From: Numida meleagris
Lineage: Eukaryota; Chordata; Aves; Galliformes; Numididae
Assembly: GCF_002078875.1 (NCBI RefSeq)
Contig: NC_034409.1
Location: 107,804,935 to 107,868,934, forward strand
Direction: 5' to 3'
DNA: 64,000 nt
Below, in pieces: positions 1-11,600 of this stretch. The notes below the pieces were generated by a model. The model was not told the DNA's origin and did no database searches. It was given only the letters and a program-made list of their open reading frames with translations. Both the position numbers and the translations under genes were made by a program. Each line of letters opens with the position of its first letter. Positions within the stretch are counted from its first letter, which is position 1.

Positions 1-147
1 GTTAAGTGACTGGCACTTAGATTGCGACTGACTAGCACTTTGGTGGAAGAACATGAGGTTGGAATATGGCACAGGTGTTCGTGGCATGTGTAGCACAAGC
101 AGGGTAGAAATGCATGATGCAGTGGATGTCGGGGGATTTAGCCCAGG

Positions 148-331
148 GAGAGTGGTGAGGCAGTGGCACAGGCTGCCCAGGGGGGGTGTGGAGTCACCGT
201 CCCTGGAGGTGTTCAAGAGCTGTGTGGATGTGGCACTGAGGGACATGGTCAGTGGGCATGGTGGGGGTGGGCTGACAGTTGGACTTGGTGATCTTAGAGG
301 TCTTTTCCAACCTTAATGATTGTGTGATTCT
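148..331 (+). mobile_element. CR1 LINE, 5'-truncated 3' end
   Basis: This is the last ~180 bp of a CR1 non-LTR retrotransposon. The landmarks run in the usual order: GTGAGGCAGTGGCACAGGCT, the CTGGAGGTGTTCAAGAG block, GGACATGGTCAGTGGGC, and GGTCTTTTCCAACCTTAATG followed by a worn octamer tail (GATTGTGTGATTCT). The coding part is gone, which is the usual result of incomplete reverse transcription. The open frame across it (53-316) is read-through of noncoding CR1 sequence. Confidence 0.93.
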
Positions 332-699
332 TCGGGAGCCAGGCACAAATGAACAGTGCTTTGAGATGAGCCTGTTCCCACTCTTGAACTGCAACAGTGC
401 AAAGAGATCTACCTAAACAATGACAGAAGTCAGAAGGCCTGAGGAACATCAGCTGAGGCTGGTCTGTGGCCCGTGGACACCACTGCAGGGACTCTCTTCC
501 TTGACACCCTCATTGCTTCCAGAGGATGTTGCCATGTGGTGCCAGGCAGAGGGGCATGGCACAGGCAGCTTGCACTGAGTGTTCAAGCAGGCAGGGGGAG
601 CAGGAGGGCAGACTATCCCTCTCCACTTTGGAGTCTGGTTCACCTGTCGGCTGCCTCTCAGACAACAAATTTGCCATGGTCTCTGCTAGGTAGAGAGCT
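332..699. other. unassigned sequence between two CR1 copies
   Basis: I recognise no repeat, RNA gene or exon here. The right part may include 5' UTR of the long CR1 that follows, since that element's 5' end could not be fixed by eye. The short open frames on both strands have no recognisable content. Confidence 0.5.
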
Positions 700-717
700 C
701 TGGCCAAAAATAATGTG

Positions 718-894
718 ATGACCCAAACGGAGTGCCTGCTCAAGAAGGCAGCTGTTCAGATCTCTGGCTGCAGGGAGTGCCTGAGCCTGCTGCTGCCAGT
801 GGAGGGAGGCAGGTATTCCCCCTGCGTGAGGTGTGAGCAGAGGGAAGATCTGCTCAGCCTAGTGGCAGGGCTCAAGGAGGAGGTGGAGAGGTAA
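718..894 (+). pseudogene. CR1 ORF1 N-terminal zinc-finger remnant
   Basis: A 58-codon frame opens at an ATG and is cut by a TAA at 892. It shows two CxxC pairs about 14 residues apart (CREC and CVRC), followed by an acidic helix-like LKEEVER segment. This is the cysteine-rich, PHD-like region known at the start of CR1 ORF1, which is thought to bind nucleic acid or mediate protein contacts. Past the stop the same frame goes on with RSIRERKQGIDWW, which also looks like ORF1, so the stop is probably a later mutation. The piece is too short to have made a working protein. Confidence 0.75.
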
Positions 895-1235
895 AGGAGC
901 ATCAGGGAGCGCAAGCAAGGGATAGATTGGTGGAGTAACTCCCTGCTATACCTGTGAGAAAGGCACCAGAGTGATTCACCCCAAATGGTGGTGGACCCCC
1001 TGCCCTGCCACCATCAGCTAGAGGAAGGGACCTAAGAGATGGGGAAGAATGGAAACAAGTCTCAGCTTGGTGTCGCAGGCAACCCCCAACCATACCTACC
1101 TTGGTTCCCCAGATGTCCCTATGTAATAATAAGTCTGAAGCTCTGGAACTCAAGGGAGAGGTAAGTGAGGAAGTGGTGGAAGGTGCACCCACGAGGTTGT
1201 CTAGGGAGAGGCGGTCAGCTCCACATCTCAAGACC

Positions 1236-1760
1236 ACCTCCGCCAAGAAGAAAATAAGGGTAATTGTCATAGGCAACTTCCTTTAAAGGGGAACAGAGGG
1301 TCCCATATGTCAGCCAGATCCTACCTGTAGGGAAGTGTGCTGCTTCTCTGAGGCCTGGGTCAGGGACATTTCTAAAAAATGTTCTGGTCTGGTTCACCTC
1401 TCTGATTGTTACCCTTTAATAATAGTTCCAGGTGGCAGAGATGAAATCACTGAGAGAAGCTTGAGGGCTATCAAAAGGAACTTCAGGGCACTGGAGTGGT
1501 TAATTGATGGAGCAGGAGTTCACATAGTATTTTCCTCTATCCCCTCAGTGGTAGCAAGGGATACTGAGAGGACCAGGAAAACCCATCTGATAAATATGTG
1601 GCTGAGAGGCTGATGCCATAACAGGGATTTTGGCTTTTTTGACCATGGGGCAGTTTGCTTGGTGCCTGGCCTGATGTCTGCTGAGGGATCTCACCTGTCT
1701 TAAAGGGGGAAATGGATCCTAGCCCAGGAGCTGGCAGGGCTTGTAGAGAGGGCTTTAAAC
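1236..1760 (+). pseudogene. CR1 ORF1 esterase-domain remnant
   Basis: The reading begins with KKIRVIVIGN in one frame and stops at 1286. It then resumes in another frame (1335-1613) with WVRDISKK, DEITERSLRAIKR, VVFSS-like and DTERTRKTHLI segments. This layout matches the SGNH/GDSL-type esterase domain of CR1 ORF1. The expected Gly-Asp-Ser nucleophile motif reads GNF here, so the catalytic serine is lost. At least one frameshift and several stops separate it from the zinc finger upstream and from ORF2 downstream. The end coordinate is approximate. Confidence 0.72.
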
Positions 1761-1849
1761 TAGATGTGAAGGGGGAAGGAGATAAAACCAGGCTTGCTAG
1801 AAATGAGCCCAGAAGAATGATGATGGAGTTGGGGGTGAGACAAGAGGCT

Positions 1850-2500
1850 CGGCTGAAGTGCATCTATACCAATGCACACAGCATAGGCAACAAACAGGAG
1901 GAGGTGAAAGCCATCATGTGGCAGGCAAACTGTGAGTTAGTTACCATTACAGAAACATGGTGGAATCACTCCCCTGACTGGAGTGCTGCAATGGATGGCT
2001 ACAAGCTCTTCAGAAAGGATAGGCAAGGAAGGAGAGGCGGTGATGTGGCTCTCTGTATTAGAGAGTACTTTGATGTTGCTGAGCTTGGGGCTGAAAATGA
2101 TAAGGCTGAGTCTCAGTGGGTAAGGGTCAGGGGGAGGGCCAACAAGACTGGCATCCTGGTGGGGGTTTGTTATAGACCACCTAACCAGGATGAAGAGATG
2201 GATGAGGTGTTCTACAAACAGCTGGCAGCTGTGTGATTGCCAGCCCTTGTTCTCATGGGAGACTTCAACTTCCCTGAGACATGCTGGAAATATAATACAG
2301 TGCAGAAGATGCAGTCTAGGAGATTTATAGAGTGTATGGAATAACACTTCCTGGCATAGCTGGTAATAGAGCCTACCAGGGGAGATGTCCTGTTAGACCT
2401 GCTGTTCACAAACAGGGAAGGACTGGTGGGAGATGTGGAGGCTGGGAGCAGTCTTAGGCAGAGTGACCTCAGAATGGTTGAGTTCTTGATTCTTGATGAA
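1850..2500 (+). pseudogene. CR1 ORF2 endonuclease-domain remnant
   Basis: The domain is an apurinic-type endonuclease that nicks target DNA for target-primed reverse transcription. Visible motifs in order are YTNAHSIGNK with the metal-site Asn, ITETWW with the catalytic Glu, GGDVALCIRE, VCYRPP, MGDFN with the catalytic Asp and Asn, and LLDLLFTN. A TGA at about 2234 interrupts the frame between VCYRPP and MGDFN, and a TAA follows near 2342. The terminal Ser-Asp-His motif reads SDL, a His to Leu change that alone should abolish cleavage. The first ~170 codons are still open with upstream sequence (1712-2236). Confidence 0.88.
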
Positions 2501-2959
2501 GTCAGGAGGGGCAGAGCAAAACTGCTACCTTGGACTTCTGGAGGGCGGACTTTGAAGTGTTCAGGATGCTGGTATGGAGAGTCCCTTGGGATTCAGTCCT
2601 GAAGGGTAAAGGGGTCCAGGAGGGCTGGATGTTTCTCAGGAACAAAGTCTTCAAGGCACAGGAGCAGGCTATCCCCCTGTGCCACAAGATGAGCCAGTGG
2701 GGAAGAAGATTGGCATGGATGAACAGGGAGCTTTTTCTGAAGCTCCAGGAGAAAGAGAGTCTACCTCCTGTGGAAGAAGGGACAGGCAACTTGGGGAGAG
2801 TACAAAGAAATTGTTAGGATGTGCAGGGAGAAAATTAGAAAGGCAAAAGCCCAGCTTGAACTCAACTTGTCCACTGCAGTAAAAGAGAAAAAACTTTTTA
2901 ACTGATATATTAACAGTAAGAGGAGGACTAAGGAGAGTCACTTTCCTATACTGGATGCA

Positions 2960-4125
2960 GTGGGGAATGTGACCCTGAGTATAAGGAAAAGGCTGAGGTT
3001 CTCAGTGCCTTCTTTATGTGTGTCTTAGATGTCAGACCAGTTATCCTCAGGGTACTCTACCCCCTGACCTGGAAGTCTCAGATGGGGAGCAGAATAAACT
3101 CCCCACAATTCAGGCAGAAACAGTCAGAGACCTACTATTCTGCTTGGACTGTCTTAAGTCCATGGGGCCAGATGGGATCCACCTGAGGATGCTGAGGGAG
3201 CTGGGGGAGGTGATTGCCAAGTAGCTTTCCACCATCTATCAAGTATTCCTGGTCAACTGGAGAGGTCCCAGGGGACTGGAGGCTTACCAGTGTGGATCCC
3301 ATCTACTAGAAGAGTCGTAAGGAGGATCTGGAGAACCACAGCCTGACCTCAGTGCCAGGGAAGATTATGAAACAGATCATCTTGGGTGCAGTCACAAGGC
3401 ACGTGTGGGACAATCAGGGGATCTTCCCAACCAGCAAATGTTCACAAAAGGCAGGTCCTGCTTGACCAACCTGATCTCCTATGATTGAGTGACCTGCCTT
3501 GTGGATGAGGGAAAGGCTGTTGATGTAATCTACCTAGACTTCAGCAAAGCCTTCAACACTGTCTTCCACGGTATTCTGCTGGGGAAGCTGGCAGCCCGTG
3601 GCTTGGACAGGTACACTTTTTGCTGGATAAAGAACTGGCTGGATGGCTGGGCCAGGGAGTGTGATGAATGGAGTTAAATCCAGCTGGCGACCGGTCATGA
3701 GTGCTGTTCCCCAGGGGTCAGTATGGGGGCCTGTCCTGTTCAGTAACTTCAGTGATGACCTGGATGAGGGCATCGAGTGTACCCTCAGTAAGTTTGCAGA
3801 TGACACCAAGTTGGCAGAAATGTCGATCTGCCTGGGAATAGGAAGGCCCTAGAGAGGGATCTGGACAGGCTGGATCGCTGGGCTGATGCCAATGGGATGA
3901 AACTGAACAAGACCAAGTGCCATCACTTTGTCCACAACAACCCCAGGCAATGCTACAGGCTTGGAGCAGAGTGTCGGAAGACTGCGTAGAGGAAAAAGAC
4001 CTGGAGATGTTGGTTGACGCTTGGCTGAGCATGAGCCAGCAGTGTGCCCAGGTAACCAAGAAGGCCAATGGCATCCTGGCTTGTATCAGAACTAGTGTAC
4101 CAGCAGGGACAGGGAGGTGATCATC
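2960..4125 (+). pseudogene. CR1 ORF2 reverse-transcriptase remnant
   Basis: RT motifs appear in the right order across several frames: CLKSMGPDGIHLRML (3147-3200 region), [24 protein letters not shown] (motif A, ~3525-3560), [11 protein letters not shown] (motif B) and FADDTK with its catalytic Asp pair at 3793-3804. Palm and thumb sequence follows to ~4120, then a noncoding-like stretch into the 3' UTR. Stops lie at about 3222, 3486, 3675 and 3850, and there are at least two frame changes. The core motifs remain readable, which suggests moderate age. The product would have been the polymerase that copies CR1 RNA at the nick. Confidence 0.9.
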
Positions 4126-4670
4126 CCCCTGAGCTTGGTGCTGGCAAAGCTGCACCTTGAGTGCTGTGTTCCATTTTGGGTCCCTCACTACAAGGAAGGC
4201 ACTGAAGCCCTGGAGCGTGTCCAGAGAAGAGCAATTAAGCTGAAGGATCTGGAGCACAAGCTTATGGGTAACAGCTGAGGGAACTGGGATTGTTCAGTCT
4301 GAAGAAGAAGAGACTTAGGAGAGACCTTATCACTATCTAGAACGACCCAAGAGGAGGTTGTGGAGAGGTGAAGGTCATTCTCTTCTTCCAGGTAACAGAG
4401 ATAGGATGAGAGGGAGTGGCCTCAAGTTGCATGAGGGGAGGATTGGATATTAGGAAGGTTGGATATTAGGAAAAACTTCATTTCTGAAAGAGTGGTGAGG
4501 CATTGGAACAGGCTGCCCAGGGAGGTGATGGAGTCAACGTCCCCAGGAGGTGTTCATGAAATGCGTAGATGTGGTACTAAGGAACATGGTTTAGTGGGCA
4601 ACAATGGCGGATGGTTGCACTAGGTAATCTTAGAGGTCTTTTCCAACCTTAAAGATTCTATGATTCTATG

Positions 4671-6754
4671 GAGCTGTTTTGAGGATGGGTGCTCAGCCCA
4701 TGGGGGCTGGGAAGCCCCACATGGCATAGATTCAGCATGCAATCTCTTGGGGTCTCAGATGCCTTGGGGACTTTTTTAGCCGCCTCCTGTCAAGGGAAAA
4801 GGCACATAGCTTCTATGAAATTCTGTGTCTCAGGGCATCTGTGTAGTAAAGAGACAGCTAACTGAGCACATGTGCTCAGCATGTACAAAACTTTGCATCT
4901 CTGGCATAATGTCTGCACACAGACAGTTTTGTTTACTTGATAACTCCAATGTTCTGCTCAGAGGTGCCATACCAAAGGATTTTTATACATGTATCTATCT
5001 GCTCTGGAAAAGAAAAAGACAACTGAAGAAAGTGATGGCTGTGTTTCTGATCTCTGAAATCAGGCAGCACCAGGAGCTCTGATGTTGGCCAAGAGATGGC
5101 AGCAGCCCCATGTCTTTGAGATTTCGTAGCCCTCTGCTTGGAAGGAAATGCCAAACAGAAAGGTCATGTATGGTATTTTTCTGAGTATCTCCCGTGTATT
5201 CCTCCAGCAATATTTTTATTTTTCTTCTTTTTTTTCCTCCCAGCAGCAATTACTTCAGTTTTCTTTCTCCTTCCCTCACTGACAATGCTCTCAGAAGGAA
5301 GCTGTGCAGTGCCATTGTCCCTGCTCTCTCCTCTTTCCACCCACTTGGGCTGTCACCAGTCCCTCAATACAGGACTCCACGTGCTGTCCCCCTGCTCATT
5401 ATGTTGTCATTTTCCCTGGAAAAGTGGCTGGGAGCCCCTCTCCCACCTCCCTTGTTCTCCATACTCTGCCCCTCACAAGGAGGATGGAAACAAGGGGGAT
5501 GGAGTGAGCAGATGCCTCCCAAGCTGTCCACCTCCTGCTCTTCAGAAGTCACCTGAACATGGGCCTGAGCACCCTGCTCTGGGTGTCCCTGCTGGAGCAG
5601 GGGATGGGCCAGAGGAACACAGAGGTGCTTTCCCACCTCACCCACCCTGTGATTCAGTGATAAGGAGAAGGGGTGCTCTGCTCCCCCATACACAGCATAT
5701 GACCCAGCCTGGGATGCCCAGCTGAGGGCTGGCATGACATTTGGCTCTGCTGGTGTTTATCTCGAGATAACCCACTCCTTGAGATAAGCCACCCTGAGCC
5801 TATGGCAGTGCTCAGTGCAGAGCTGTAGAGATCATTGAGAGTAGCCTGCCCAGTGGTTTCCAGTGCTGCCTAAGGAAGGCCTGGGCTTTAATTTCCTGCT
5901 TTTTCACTGTTCGTGTTTGTTTTTACTTAAGAAGTATTTCGGACATCTCACCTCGTCTTGCCTGGTTTTGCTGGAAGGCTCCTTGGGCATTTCACAGGCT
6001 ATGCACGTTGAACCCGCTGTAAAAAAAGCATGTCAAACCCATCTCAGCAATGCTGACTTCCCAAAGCATTCACTAATGCCTGGCCTTTTTTCTCTGATAA
6101 TTTATGAACCACTTCCAAACAGCCCACAAAATAGTAATGCAGAATGCTTGGCTTAAATTTATGTTCTCAGCAGGCTGCAGGGTGAGGGAAGCTACAGAAA
6201 GCTTTGTTTCAGAATCTGAATGTGTCAGCATTTTGCTTATGAGGTTCACAACACCACAACATATGACTCTGTATGACAGAAAGCAGGAGCATGACTGGCT
6301 CATTTGGCTCTGTGGCATTTTGGCTTCTCCTGAGTGCTCCTTTTGTCCCATTGATTTTTGGTGTGGCAGCTGAAAGTCTCACCTGAATGTAACACAAAAC
6401 AAATGCCCTGTCACATCAGTGTGGAGAAAATGGAACACAGTGAACTTCATTAGTGGTGGCAGAGTGATTCTGTGGAGCCAGTGAAAGGATTTTGTAAAGA
6501 CAAGCAATCGCTGAAGATTTTTTGCTTGGCAGGAGTTTCTCTAGCAGCACAAACCAGAGATGACATCCTAGGGTGAGTCCCATGGCTTGGCTTTGCTCTT
6601 CCAGCGATAAGTAATCCCCTGTCATTTTAACTCCTTAAGAAGGAGGGCATGGAGTGAGAGAAACATAGACTGGCCTGCACAGAAGACTCAAACAAGCGGT
6701 GGAACCAGTGGGTGAACCAGTGAAGCTGCCATAACATTCATTTCTATCTCATAT
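4671..6754. other. unassigned sequence
   Basis: I recognise no repeat except a pyrimidine-rich run at about 5213-5280. The 195-codon frame at 5138-5725 runs through this T-rich tract and has no domain features. The only host-gene hint is a minus-strand interval at 5952-6016 flanked by good splice signals, described under findings. Confidence 0.5.
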
Positions 6755-7262
6755 AATCATAGAATCATTTGAGTTGGAAGGGACCCCTAAAGGCCATCTG
6801 GTCCAACTCCCCTGCAATGAACAGGGACACCTACAGCTCCATCAGGTTGCTCAGAGCCCTGTCCAGCCTGACCTTGAGTGTCTCCAGGGCATATACCAGC
6901 TCTCTGGGCAACCTGTGCCAGTGCCTCACCACCCTTATTGTAAAAAACGTTTTCCTTATATCCAAACTAAATCTCTTCTCTCTTAGTTTGGAACCATTTC
7001 CCCTTGTCCTATCACAACAGACCCTGCTAAAGAGTCTGCCCCCTTCTTTCTTACAACCTCCTTTAGACACTGAAAGGCAGCACTCAGATCCCCCTGGAGA
7101 CTTCTCTTCTCTAGGCTGAACAGCCCCAGCTCTCTCATCCTGTCCTCATAGGAGAAGTATTCCATCTCTCACATCATTTCTGTGGCCCTCTTTCAGATGC
7201 TCTCCAACAGGTCTATGTCTCTCCTGTCTTCCTAGGAAAGAGCAGCCCACCTGTACTCCCCC
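6755..7262 (-). mobile_element. CR1 LINE 3' fragment
   Basis: Read on the minus strand, the end at 6755 is the 3' terminus (AATCATAGAATCATTTGAGT on plus). The body continues through CCTGCAATGAACAGGGACAC, CTGGGCAACCTGTGCCAGTG and a CAGGCTGAACAGCCCC-like block (GGCTGAACAGCCCCAGCTCT) at about 7115. This variant pairs GTTGGAAGGGACC with a CATTGCAGGGGAGTT block, unlike the copies that end in TTTTCCAACCTTAATG, so it belongs to another CR1 subfamily. It is noncoding, about 510 bp, and 5'-truncated. Confidence 0.92.
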
Positions 7263-8494
7263 AGGGATCAGACAGATAACTCTGAGACAAAGCCTCCAGC
7301 TGAAGAAATATCCACATAGCCATTCATTTCTGGTTCAGTAACACAAACTAAAAGGGAAAAAAAAGCAACTACTGAACAAACAAACCACAAAATCTAAAGG
7401 CAATACGTGTTTTCTTCTGGTTTGATAGGATAAAGTGCAGAAGCTGCCCTAAAATCCAGAATAATTGTAAATGCTCTCTGACAGCGTGCGGTGGAACTCA
7501 GTGTGTGATCATTTTGCAGCTGGACTGTGCTGTTCTGCTGCCTGGAGCTGAAGCACAGGGTGTGCCGGTGATGGGGGCTTCGATGTAATTTCAGCTTCTC
7601 ATTCCGATTCATGCCTGGTTAATTATGGAAAGCAGCCCAACCGTGTGACTGGCATTTGAGTTGTTAATATAGCAGCTGGAAATACATTGATTTAGCCAAA
7701 AGATAAAAAAAATGTAAAAAAAAACCAACACAAAACAAAACAAAAAACCCAAGAAATCTGAGCCTGGCAATGTTTTACCTATAAATTTTGCAGTAAAGCA
7801 GATGGTATGAATGGAAGGAATAATGCATATCCGTAGAATTTGTGGTTTTGTTTGCACAGGCCTTTCATTGCCTGCTGCTGCAGGATGGGCTTGCATGCAT
7901 GGATGCCTTGGAGAGATGGCGTCAGCCTGATGTGACCAGTTACTGTGTTGAGGAAACCTCTCCCTGTGTTCTTCTGTGCACCCTCACAGTGCTCGGGGCT
8001 CAGAGGAGTTACTCAGCGCCTGCCTGCACTGCAGAGTAACGTCCTCCAATGAATCAGATGTAAACTCACGTTTCTTAAGCATCTGAGGTGAAATGTTTTC
8101 TTTATCTTGGAAAAGAACCAGGCACAGAGGCCTCCAGTATATTTTGCTGTAGCTGCAATGTCTCAGGACACCACCAGGTCAAAGGTTTACAGACAGAGGT
8201 AATATTTTTCTTTATACGCGCTGGCAGAGCTGGAAAAATTAGAGGAGTTTTTGGGCACAAAAGCCAATCTACGAGTCACTGAGGGCTTTGAGAGATGAGC
8301 CTAGACCAGAGTTGTTATGGTGGGTTAGACATTAGCCCCTTTTTAAAGTAAAGAAATGCTCTGTTGGTGTACAATACACAGGTGCTGAGGTTGCTTTCCA
8401 AGTGGAAGCAAACTATCCCCAGTGTGAAGCAATGAAGAAGAGGTCTCAAGGCAGAAGACAAAGTTGTGCCTAGGTGGAACTCCCCCCCCTAACT
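7263..8494. other. unassigned sequence with an A-rich patch
   Basis: No gene or mobile element is recognised. An A-rich, CAAAA-type low-complexity stretch lies at 7686-7746. The open frames are short and featureless. Confidence 0.5.
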
Positions 8495-8678
8495 TAGAAA
8501 CATAGAATCACCAAGGTTGGAAAAGACCTCTAAGATGACCTAGCCCAACCATCACATACCACCAGTATTTCCCCACTACACCATCTCCCTTAGTACAACA
8601 TCCACATGGTTCTTGAACACCTCCAGGGATGGTGACTCCACCAGCTCCCTGGGCAGCCTGTTCCAACACTTGAACACT
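8495..8678 (-). mobile_element. CR1 LINE 3' fragment
   Basis: The minus-strand copy starts at its 3' tail (ACATAGAATCACCAAGGTTG on plus). It carries AAAGACCTCTAAGATGACCT, TTCTTGAACACCTCCAGGGA and CTCCCTGGGCAGCCTGTTCC. It is the 3'-most ~180 bp of CR1, 5'-truncated. Confidence 0.92.
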
Positions 8679-11600
8679 CAGGGCCAGAGCTGATGCTGGG
8701 CCAGTTTGTAGGCAAGGGGGCAGGGATGCTACCTGGGGCATTCCCTGGACACCAGCTGGGTTCCTGCAGAGACAGAGTGAAGAGGGGAATGGCTGCAGCT
8801 TTTAAGCAGTGTGCTTATGCATGCTGATTTCAAACCATGCAGGCCCCCTTGCTAGCTCTGCTGGGAGATGAAGATGCCAAACCGTGGTGCTACTTTAGCT
8901 ATAGATCTGCCCTTGTGCAAACACTCCTCGCAACTCCTGTTTGTACCCCTGGATCATCGTTGTCTCACCTGAGCTCACACAGAGCCCTGTCTGCAAGTGC
9001 AGCCAAGGCTCCAGCTGCCGGTGCGTGTCCTACATGTTAACACTGCATCCATACTAGGGCCTGTGATAAGACCCGTGATGGGACTACATGATGGGACATG
9101 TGATGGGACCCATGATGGAATACATGATGAAACCTGTGGTGGGAACACGACTGAACATGTCTGCATGCTGTCAAATGGTGAGGCGCTGTCTGGAAAGAGG
9201 AAAGACTTATCTACAGAAATGTGTGGGGTGGAGGTATATAGGGGCCAAAGGAAAGAGAAGGGTAGTGAACAACAACTGGCCCTGTATTAATTCCAGCTGA
9301 ATTGCAGCAGGAATTTAGCCTTGCGAGCACTGTTGTTTATTAAAGCCTTTAGTCTCAAGTATGTCCAGGTTGCAATTGGAAACCAAGAAACACGCCCCTT
9401 CTACCATGACAGTGCGGTCTGATGACTTTTTGTTGTGCCTGCCTTAATGCAGCTGTACCTGCCACTGAGCACTAGCCACAGAAGACATCTGTCTCCTTCT
9501 TCCCCTTGCGTCTCAGAGCTGGCACCTCTCTGTCAGCACAATAAGCAGCAGTTTTCCCCCTTTCTTTCCTTCCCTCAGGTGCCCAGGCTCAGCCAGTTCT
9601 TAGGACATGTCCCCGCTGACTGCTGAGGAGTGGCAAAGCCGTTTTGTTTTTCAGCTGAGAAGGAGCAAAGAGCGCATCCTCACCAACTCGAGCTGCTGAC
9701 ATTAACAAGCTATCATTTTACCCCGGCTGGTGTGGATACTGTGACACTGCCATACTGAGGAACCAGCTGGCACAGCAATCCAGCGAAGCCTTGCAAAATG
9801 CCAGGGCCTCTGGCCAGAGCTTTGCTGCTTCAGCAAAAGGCTGCAGCTGAAAATAGGCCCTCCTTTCCAAAGGATGGCCCCTCTTGAATACTTGGTGTGC
9901 CCACAGTGTGTGATGGGTGGGTTAGGCATTGTCAGCCTGCTGAGAATAGGATCCTGCATGGAGAGGGAGGGTGGCAAGGCCTGTTCCTGAACAAGCTGGG
10001 ACTTTTCACACCTATTACTGAGGTAACCATTGTGCATGCACCAGGGATGTCTGGAGTCATCAAGGTCTTCTGTCACACTTCCAAGTAGTGTCCTTCCCAC
10101 GTCCGCAAACTCACTGGCTGCCACCAACCCTGGCTGGCATTCAACACTGCTGTAGGACCCTGGTTGTACATTTACTTTCTGTGCAGCTTATTCTGGCTTA
10201 GCAGGAATACACCTTGTGCTTTGAGAAGGCCAGCAGAAACATAAGCTCTCTGGCTCTTGTCCTTTAAATGTCAAAGAAAAGGGCACAAACCAGTTGCAGA
10301 AAATGGGGCAGGTAAAGTAGAGGCTGTGGAGCTGTAGACCTGCTGCCATTAGGAACACCTAAGGCTTGGCTCTCCCTGTCAAGGCCCATCCTGCCCAGCA
10401 GTGTTTGCAGAAAGTTATCTCCCCACACCTCACTGCACTCTGGACCACAAAGCACTTCCTGAACATCTTTGAGCCAATTTAGATCAACAGGACAAAAGAC
10501 CAAAAGCCATAAACTCTGCTACGGTACAAGATGATGGCAGGTGAGCTCCAGTGCCAGCATCCCAGCAGCTGACAGGAGAAGTATGTTTGTGAGATGAACA
10601 TGCGGGGAGGAGTCTGCAGAGGACAAATCCTGGGAAACCTGCACTTGAGTTGCTCAAAGTTTTTTGATGTCTGTAGGATCTGTGGGGATGCTCAAACTGC
10701 ACGTGCAATGCACAGCTGAGAAAGGGCTTGGCATCAGGTTGTGAATGGCAAGCCCTATGGCCCAAGCATTCTGCAGTCCCATGCTTAATCATCTCTGGGA
10801 TGTAAGGATAGGATTCAGCTCACTTGGAAAACGGGGTTGGACACATTGTTCTAGTCTTGAAAGGGTCTCAGAGTAAAGAAGTGGATTTGGTCTCCATAAT
10901 CCTTCTATGTTGCTCACTTTAATCACAGTCTAAGGTTATCTTGTGGTTTACAAATGGAAGGCATTTGCTCAAGTTTGCTTGAGATTTGGTCTTTCAATTT
11001 GACTGTAAGATTTGTGAACTTCCCCAAACCTTCATTTTGGCTCACTCGCTTTAGCAGCTTATGAGGAAATACAAAAAATTCACTGCTGCATTTTTATGTG
11101 CATAGCTGTTTATGCCAGTGCAAAGTTTGCAGACGTGGATCCAAAACACTGGTGCTGGTGTGGAAGCATTCTGCAGTCCCCTTGTCTGTAATTCCCATCA
11201 TTATGGAGATCCTGACTCTGGGTTTCCAGTATTTACTCAAATCTCCTTTTCCTGGAAGATTTAAAACACAGATTTCCCCAGGAAAGGCACCTTCTTTCTT
11301 TGGTCTGAGGCCGGTCCAAAACTTTCTGAGTGATGACCTGGACACAAACCCATGGTTTCCTAAGGTGGAGAAGAAGAGGAAACTGTTGGAAATTGCATTG
11401 TCTGAATGCAGCAGTCTTCAGGGAAGTAAACAGCAGATTGGAAGCTAAGGCTGATGCAGCTGAATACGCAACAGGGACCTTGTGTCCAAGGAGAGTATTG
11501 TTCAGGGGAGGATGGGAAGTGTTTGTGCTCTTGGAGTGAGATCTGGACCCAGCCACAACAGGACAACTCCAGGTACCTTGTGGGTTTTCAGTTAATACCA

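Larger units (their letters stand above)
700..4670 (+). mobile_element. near full-length CR1 LINE, inactivated
   Basis: This is the longest CR1 of the window, about 4 kb against roughly 4.5 kb for a complete element. In order it holds an ORF1 zinc-finger remnant, an ORF1 esterase remnant, an ORF2 AP-type endonuclease, an ORF2 reverse transcriptase, and a 3' UTR ending in two ATTCTATG octamers at 4656-4670. All reading frames are broken by stops and frameshifts, so it is a dead copy. The 3' UTR carries a local duplication around 4440-4470, where GGATATTAGGAA occurs twice. The 5' boundary is uncertain by perhaps 100 bp or more. Confidence 0.93.

Noticed and set aside
5138..5725. 195-codon plus-strand frame with an apparent hydrophobic N-terminus
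   Set aside because: The hydrophobic part is translation of a T-rich run. The rest is Pro/Ser/His-rich without motifs, and three frames are open there at once.
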